From contig CP021230.1 in the NCBI GenBank assembly GCA_003999685.1, positions 868,001 through 932,000 on the forward strand: a stretch of DNA of 64,000 nucleotides, in the 5' to 3' direction. The notes below the pieces were generated by a model, which was not told the origin of the DNA, did no database searches, and saw nothing but the letters and a program-made list of their open reading frames with translations. Made by a program: the position numbers and the translations under genes. Each line of letters starts with the position of its first letter. Position 1 is the first letter of the stretch. Below, piece by piece: positions 62,518 to 64,000 of this stretch. Source of the DNA: Taiwanofungus camphoratus. Lineage: Eukaryota > Basidiomycota > Agaricomycetes > Polyporales > Taiwanofungaceae.

Positions 62518-63354
62518 TGATGATTCCGATGCAGGGAATGAACAAGGGACTCAAATACAGATGTGTGAGTGTTCGTAATAGTTGTGATGATATAAGGAAC
62601 TTTATGCAATCAAGGAAAGATCAAGTCACAGACTCGATGGATAGATGAATGATTAGTTTGGGAAGATAAAGATAGCTCGATAGCCAACGGTTTTATATGT
62701 GAAGCCACGAGGATAGTGGCACGTACAATGCAGGCCACACGAGGCCAAAGGGTGCTCGGAGACGAATGTAAACGAGGGGCTGTGGCTTTGACTGAGGGAA
62801 GGATAGGTTGTTGAAGAAACGCACGGGCAAGCACAAGGCTTTATAGACATGTTTGATGGAAATTCGGAAGTGGAAGTCTCGGGACACGGATGTGTTCTGT
62901 GCACGGAACATACTGAGCGAAACTGAGAGCGCAAATCTAGCACTGTTTGCTATTGCGGGACAGCTTGTTCCAATCCCGATTGCGATCGTGACGCGCCGCC
63001 AATTTGGACAAAAATCAGAATGACACAAGCAGCTGGCTGGTCAGAGTCAAAATGGTCCGTGTCACTGGAATTGTTGCATGTACTCAATTGCAACTGGAAC
63101 CAAGTACACTCAAATTATTTGCATATGAAAGATTTCGAAGTTCGCCCAGCGCGGCCCGGGAGCGATCGCATTACAGCCCACAAAGTCACAACCTTTTTCA
63201 ATGAAAAATATAAGAGATTTAGGGTACGGGAGAATCCCTCGCTCGCAGTATTACTGCGGTAAATGTATTTTTATGGAGTTGGGGTTTTACCCTAGCCCAC
63301 ACCAAAAAAAATATAAGGGGTTCTGTGCCCCCCCGAGTTTGCTAGCTACCAAAA
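62518..63354. other. Intergenic; no gene seen
   Basis: Only overlapping short ORFs on both strands without domain features, between the phosphatase-like gene and the tRNA. Confidence 0.5.
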
Positions 63355-63455
63355 TGGACATGTCCGGGATTGAACCGGACCCCTCTCGCACATCAAAGTC
63401 TCCCCAAGTTTCCGCGATGCTAAGCGAGCGTGATAACCAACTACACCACATGCCC
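63355..63455 (-). tRNA. tRNA-Ala (AGC) with an intron
   Basis: On the minus strand the gene runs from GGGCATG (63455) to CATGTCC plus discriminator A (63355). The acceptor stem pairs over seven positions with one G-T. A D-arm (TAGTTGGTTA), an anticodon stem CTCGC/GCGAG with loop TTAGCAT (anticodon AGC, 63419-63421) and a T-arm with GGTTCAATCC are present. Between anticodon-loop position 37 and the 3' side of the stem lies an extra segment of about 27 nt (CGCGGAAACTTGGGGAGACTTTG region), in the canonical nuclear tRNA intron position. The G-C3/G-T70 wobble typical of tRNA-Ala is in the acceptor stem. Confidence 0.9.
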
Positions 63456-63833
63456 TGATTTACCGTGCACAATGTTATATCTTCCATTTGCAGAGTGGCT
63501 ATGTCCTGCCTACGCCCAAAATTGCACCGACATGGATACTGTGCCCGACATAGCTAGCCTTAAGCTTGATCAATGATTACTGAGGAAATAACATGAATAG
63601 ATAATGATCTATCCGACGTATCACTCAGATCAGGATCTGACTGAGTGGAGGAAGCGCCTTCGATCATGGATTGCGGGCGGCACCTGTGCGGTGGCACCCA
63701 GGGCGGTGTCGCACTGGGGCTGTGCTTGCAGTTGAACGTTGAACTCATACATATACATCTTGGCATCTAGGCCAAAATCATCGAATCTTGTTCTCTAGCA
63801 GCTTTCCTGCCTCAACTCGAAGCAAAGATCATT

Positions 63834-64000
63834 ATGTCGTATGGTGCCGTACGCGCTATCGGTCTCTCGTTAAAGCGCCTAGTATCAAACTGATTCTGCA
63901 CGCGTGTTTGGCAGCCAGGTGGTGGATATGGCGGACCACCCGCTTATGGGGGCGGATATGAAGGCGGGTATGGCGGGGGCTATGGAGGCCAAGCTGGCGG
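63834..64000 (+). CDS. Start of a Gly/Tyr-rich protein gene, cut by the window end
   Basis: Exon 1 encodes MSYGA. A 66-nt intron (63849-63914) follows, then PGGGYGGPPAYGGGYEGGYGGGYGG and on beyond the window. Such Gly/Tyr/Pro-rich N-termini occur in fungal metacaspases and in penta-EF-hand (ALG-2/Pef1-like) proteins. The part that would decide lies outside the window. The single-base-pair phase and splice sites fit, so a real gene is likely. Confidence 0.65.

Overview
The window is nuclear DNA of a filamentous basidiomycete, most likely an Agaricomycete. The genes are broken by many short introns (mostly 49-65 nt, GT..AG, with CTRAY-like branch sites), and the window carries fungal orthologues (Pmr1, Cdh1, Spt7, a Gef1-type DH-BAR protein), a DUF6533-like membrane protein and a tRNA-Ala with an intron. 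I worked out exon structures by hand. Where I say the arithmetic closes, the genomic span minus my introns is an exact multiple of three with one open frame.

Layout. 1-8.1 kb is repeat-rich: low-complexity ORFs with a long GAT/GAG microsatellite, a 34-bp palindromic tandem array, a decayed Ty3/gypsy pol (RNase H, integrase, chromodomain), a zinc-knuckle ORF and a possible LTR. Most in-frame stops are TGA where CGA (Arg) is expected, a RIP-like CpG decay signature. 8.2-10.2 kb is a dead saccharopine-dehydrogenase-like gene on the minus strand.

10.7-26.5 kb is a segmental duplication cluster. Two intact paralogous minus-strand genes (12805-16214 and 18905-22273) encode about 1000-residue proteins with a duplicated N-terminal module, a P-loop NTPase (QSSGTGKSR; LDEAH) and a C-terminal D...QVK element typical of PD-(D/E)XK nucleases. 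This resembles the Crinkler/CR effector architecture. Each lies tail-to-tail against a truncated FAD-oxidoreductase copy, and the near-complete FAD gene lies downstream (23582-26454). The pair has the same seven intron positions, including a 6-nt microexon, and is a mosaic of nearly identical and strongly diverged tracts.

26.7-44 kb is ordinary gene-rich DNA: DH-BAR-SH3 Cdc42 GEF, penicillin-acyltransferase-like (peptidase C45) protein, Pmr1-type Ca2+ ATPase, mitochondrial-type CoA-transferase III with one GC-AG intron, a TA-flanked Tc1/mariner-like remnant, a lactonase-fold protein and a PPxY-containing unknown. 44-48.3 kb is AT-rich and gene-poor, with a 738-bp non-autonomous inverted-repeat element. 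48.3-64 kb holds a DUF6533-like membrane protein, a P450, Cdh1, Spt7 (one apparent +1 frameshift in its histone fold), a new 213-residue gene with two FEELR motifs, a phosphatase-like protein, tRNA-Ala(AGC), and the start of a Gly/Tyr-rich gene cut by the window end.
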